64,000 bases of DNA. Source: Prevotella sp. (GTDB lineage Bacteria > Bacteroidota > Bacteroidia > Bacteroidales > Bacteroidaceae). The translations under genes were made by a program, and so were the position numbers. The notes beneath the pieces are model-generated. The model had not been told where the DNA came from. It searched no databases and saw nothing but the letters and a program-made list of their open reading frames with translations. The stretch is taken from the NCBI GenBank assembly GCA_017557405.1, contig JAFYYV010000028.1, forward strand, positions 186,001 through 250,000. The letters are read 5' to 3'. How positions within the stretch are numbered: the stretch's first letter is position 1; every line of letters starts with the position of its first letter. Of this stretch, positions 63,349 to 64,000 are shown piece after piece.

Positions 63349-63433
63349 GCTACATGCCACATCTAAGCGTCTTAGGTGATATGTCTGAGGTGCTTACTTG
63401 TATCACCTAAGGGCCTTACATGCCACATGTGAC
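63349..63433. repeat. 22-bp-period dyad array 5 (four units)
   Basis: Units at 63349, 63371, 63393 and 63415, for example CTTAGGTGATATGTCTGAG and CTTACTTGTATCACCTAAG; linkers CGT, GTG, GGC. It starts 12 bp after IR-C. Confidence 0.85.
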
Positions 63434-63516
63434 AGAAATGAAAAATGATATTTTTAGCGAAAGAGATTAAATTCGAAGGAAAGGTGGCAGGAAATGCCGA
63501 TTTTTTTTATACCTTT

Positions 63517-63589
63517 GCAAAGAACTTTGCGAAGGTACTCACGCTCGGCAAATGAAACAAGTTTTTTTGCTCTCGCTTACTCGTACCTT
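63517..63589. repeat. Covarying hairpin element, copy C
   Basis: Mini-hairpin GCAAAG-AA-CTTTGC, then arms AAGGTAC (63532-63538) and GTACCTT (63583-63589), with CTCACGCTCGGCAAA and TTTTGCTCTCGCTTACTCG conserved. The right arm forms part of a -7 box. Confidence 0.8.
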
Positions 63590-63591
63590 TG
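63584..63591 (+). promoter_or_regulatory. -7 box of the GH13 gene within element C
   Basis: TACCTTTG; the ATG follows 32 bp later. A second TACCTTTG is at 63510-63517, at the other edge of the element. Confidence 0.5.
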
Positions 63592-63623
63592 TGCACAGAC
63601 AACAAACTAACTCCGAAACAATT

Positions 63624-64000
63624 ATGAAAAAAATCCTTTCTTTCATCAGTCTGGTTCTTCTGCTGGCAGCCTGCAAGCCCGGCAAAGAAGTGAAGAACGA
63701 AGTGTTTATTCTGCCTGCCGTTGAGGACATTGCCATGTATCAGGTGAATCCTCGCGTCTTTGCCCCTGAGAAGTCGCTTAATGCTGTTGCCGCACGCATT
63801 GACTCTATCCGCGAGCTGGGTGTCAACATGATGTGGGTTATGCCCATTTATCCCATCGGTCTCGAGAAAGGCAAGAACTCCCCCTATTGTATCAGCGACT
63901 ATAAAGCCATCGCACCTGAATTCGGTACTATAGACGATTTCAAGAACCTCACCAAGATTTGTCACGAGCATGGTATGGGTATCATCCTCGACTGGGTGGC
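63624..64000 (+). CDS. Alpha-amylase family (GH13) lipoprotein, 3' end outside window
   Basis: 125 codons visible. Lipobox LLLAAC, then the start of a GH13 barrel: MYQVNPRVFAPEKSLNAVAA, ELGVNMMWVMPIYPIGLEKG, SPYCISDYKAIAPEFGTIDD and EHGMGIILDWVA, the last leading into conserved region I. It would cleave alpha-glucans such as starch or maltodextrin at the cell surface or in the periplasm. Catalytic residues lie beyond the window, so activity and subfamily are open. Confidence 0.88.
   Translation, partial: MKKILSFISLVLLLAACKPGKEVKNEVFILPAVEDIAMYQVNPRVFAPEKSLNAVAARIDSIRELGVNMMWVMPIYPIGLEKGKNSPYCISDYKAIAPEFGTIDDFKNLTKICHEHGMGIILDWV

Overview
The window looks like chromosome from a member of the Bacteroidales, most likely Prevotellaceae (Prevotella in the broad sense). 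The reasons are the Bacteroidetes-type promoters (TTTG, 19-20 bp, then TAnnTTTG) in front of many genes, the absence of consistent Shine-Dalgarno sequences, and lineage-typical genes: GldE after Ssb, TamL, the GGGtGRT/NifU-like pair, a smalltalk small protein, a Rho with a long disordered N-terminal region, and an HU-type protein beside an M15 peptidase. No rRNA, CRISPR array, integrase or transposase was found.

Layout. 0-5.4 kb: the 3' part of a giant RecQ+UvrD fusion helicase, convergent with a SHOCT-tailed unknown protein. 5.6-9.9 kb: an accessory, phage-like module (DUF2693-like protein, HNH endonuclease, DUF6291-like replication-type protein, HU-like protein, smalltalk, M15 peptidase), heavily interspersed with GC-rich palindromes. 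10-12.2 kb: secreted YARHG and WG-repeat proteins. 12.5-13 kb: tRNA cluster Gly-Leu-Leu-Gly. 13-21.2 kb: housekeeping (ssb, gldE, rpsA, rho, gdhA). 21.3-26 kb (minus): TPR proteins, an ABC-type binding lipoprotein and two small proteins. 26.2-28.8 kb: msrA, queC, pgk. 28.9-35.9 kb (minus): eight-gene operon phoH-purC-ubiE-aroE-purM-unknown-prfA-pyrF. 36-39 kb: DUF5715-like protein and the GGGtGRT/NifU-like pair. 39.8-44.4 kb: GH20 hexosaminidase, mazG, a lipoprotein, RNase Z and a tiny sorting-domain-like protein. 44.4-51.4 kb: L,D-transpeptidase, ECF sigma factor with probable partners, truA, a DMT permease, dapA and a His-rich COG0523 GTPase. 51.4-59.3 kb: GH2 beta-galactosidase, hisB, a membrane protein, a SpoU methyltransferase and TamL. 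59.4-61.6 kb: biotin-dependent acyl-CoA (de)carboxylase subunits, including a 51-residue OadG-like protein. 61.8-64 kb: a secreted unknown protein, a 1.25-kb gene-free stretch full of inverted repeats, and the start of a GH13 lipoprotein.

The most unusual content is non-coding. Five intergenic arrays are built from 19-bp degenerate dyads separated by 3-bp linkers, giving an exact 22-bp period at nearly every step. A hairpin element occurs three times with compensatory changes in its stems and is flanked by heptamer repeats at two of the copies. GC-rich palindromes occur both between genes and, in frame, inside genes. Three AT-rich large inverted repeats lie upstream of glycosidase genes, two of them beside 22-bp arrays. 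I know of no published description of the 22-bp arrays, but I could not search.
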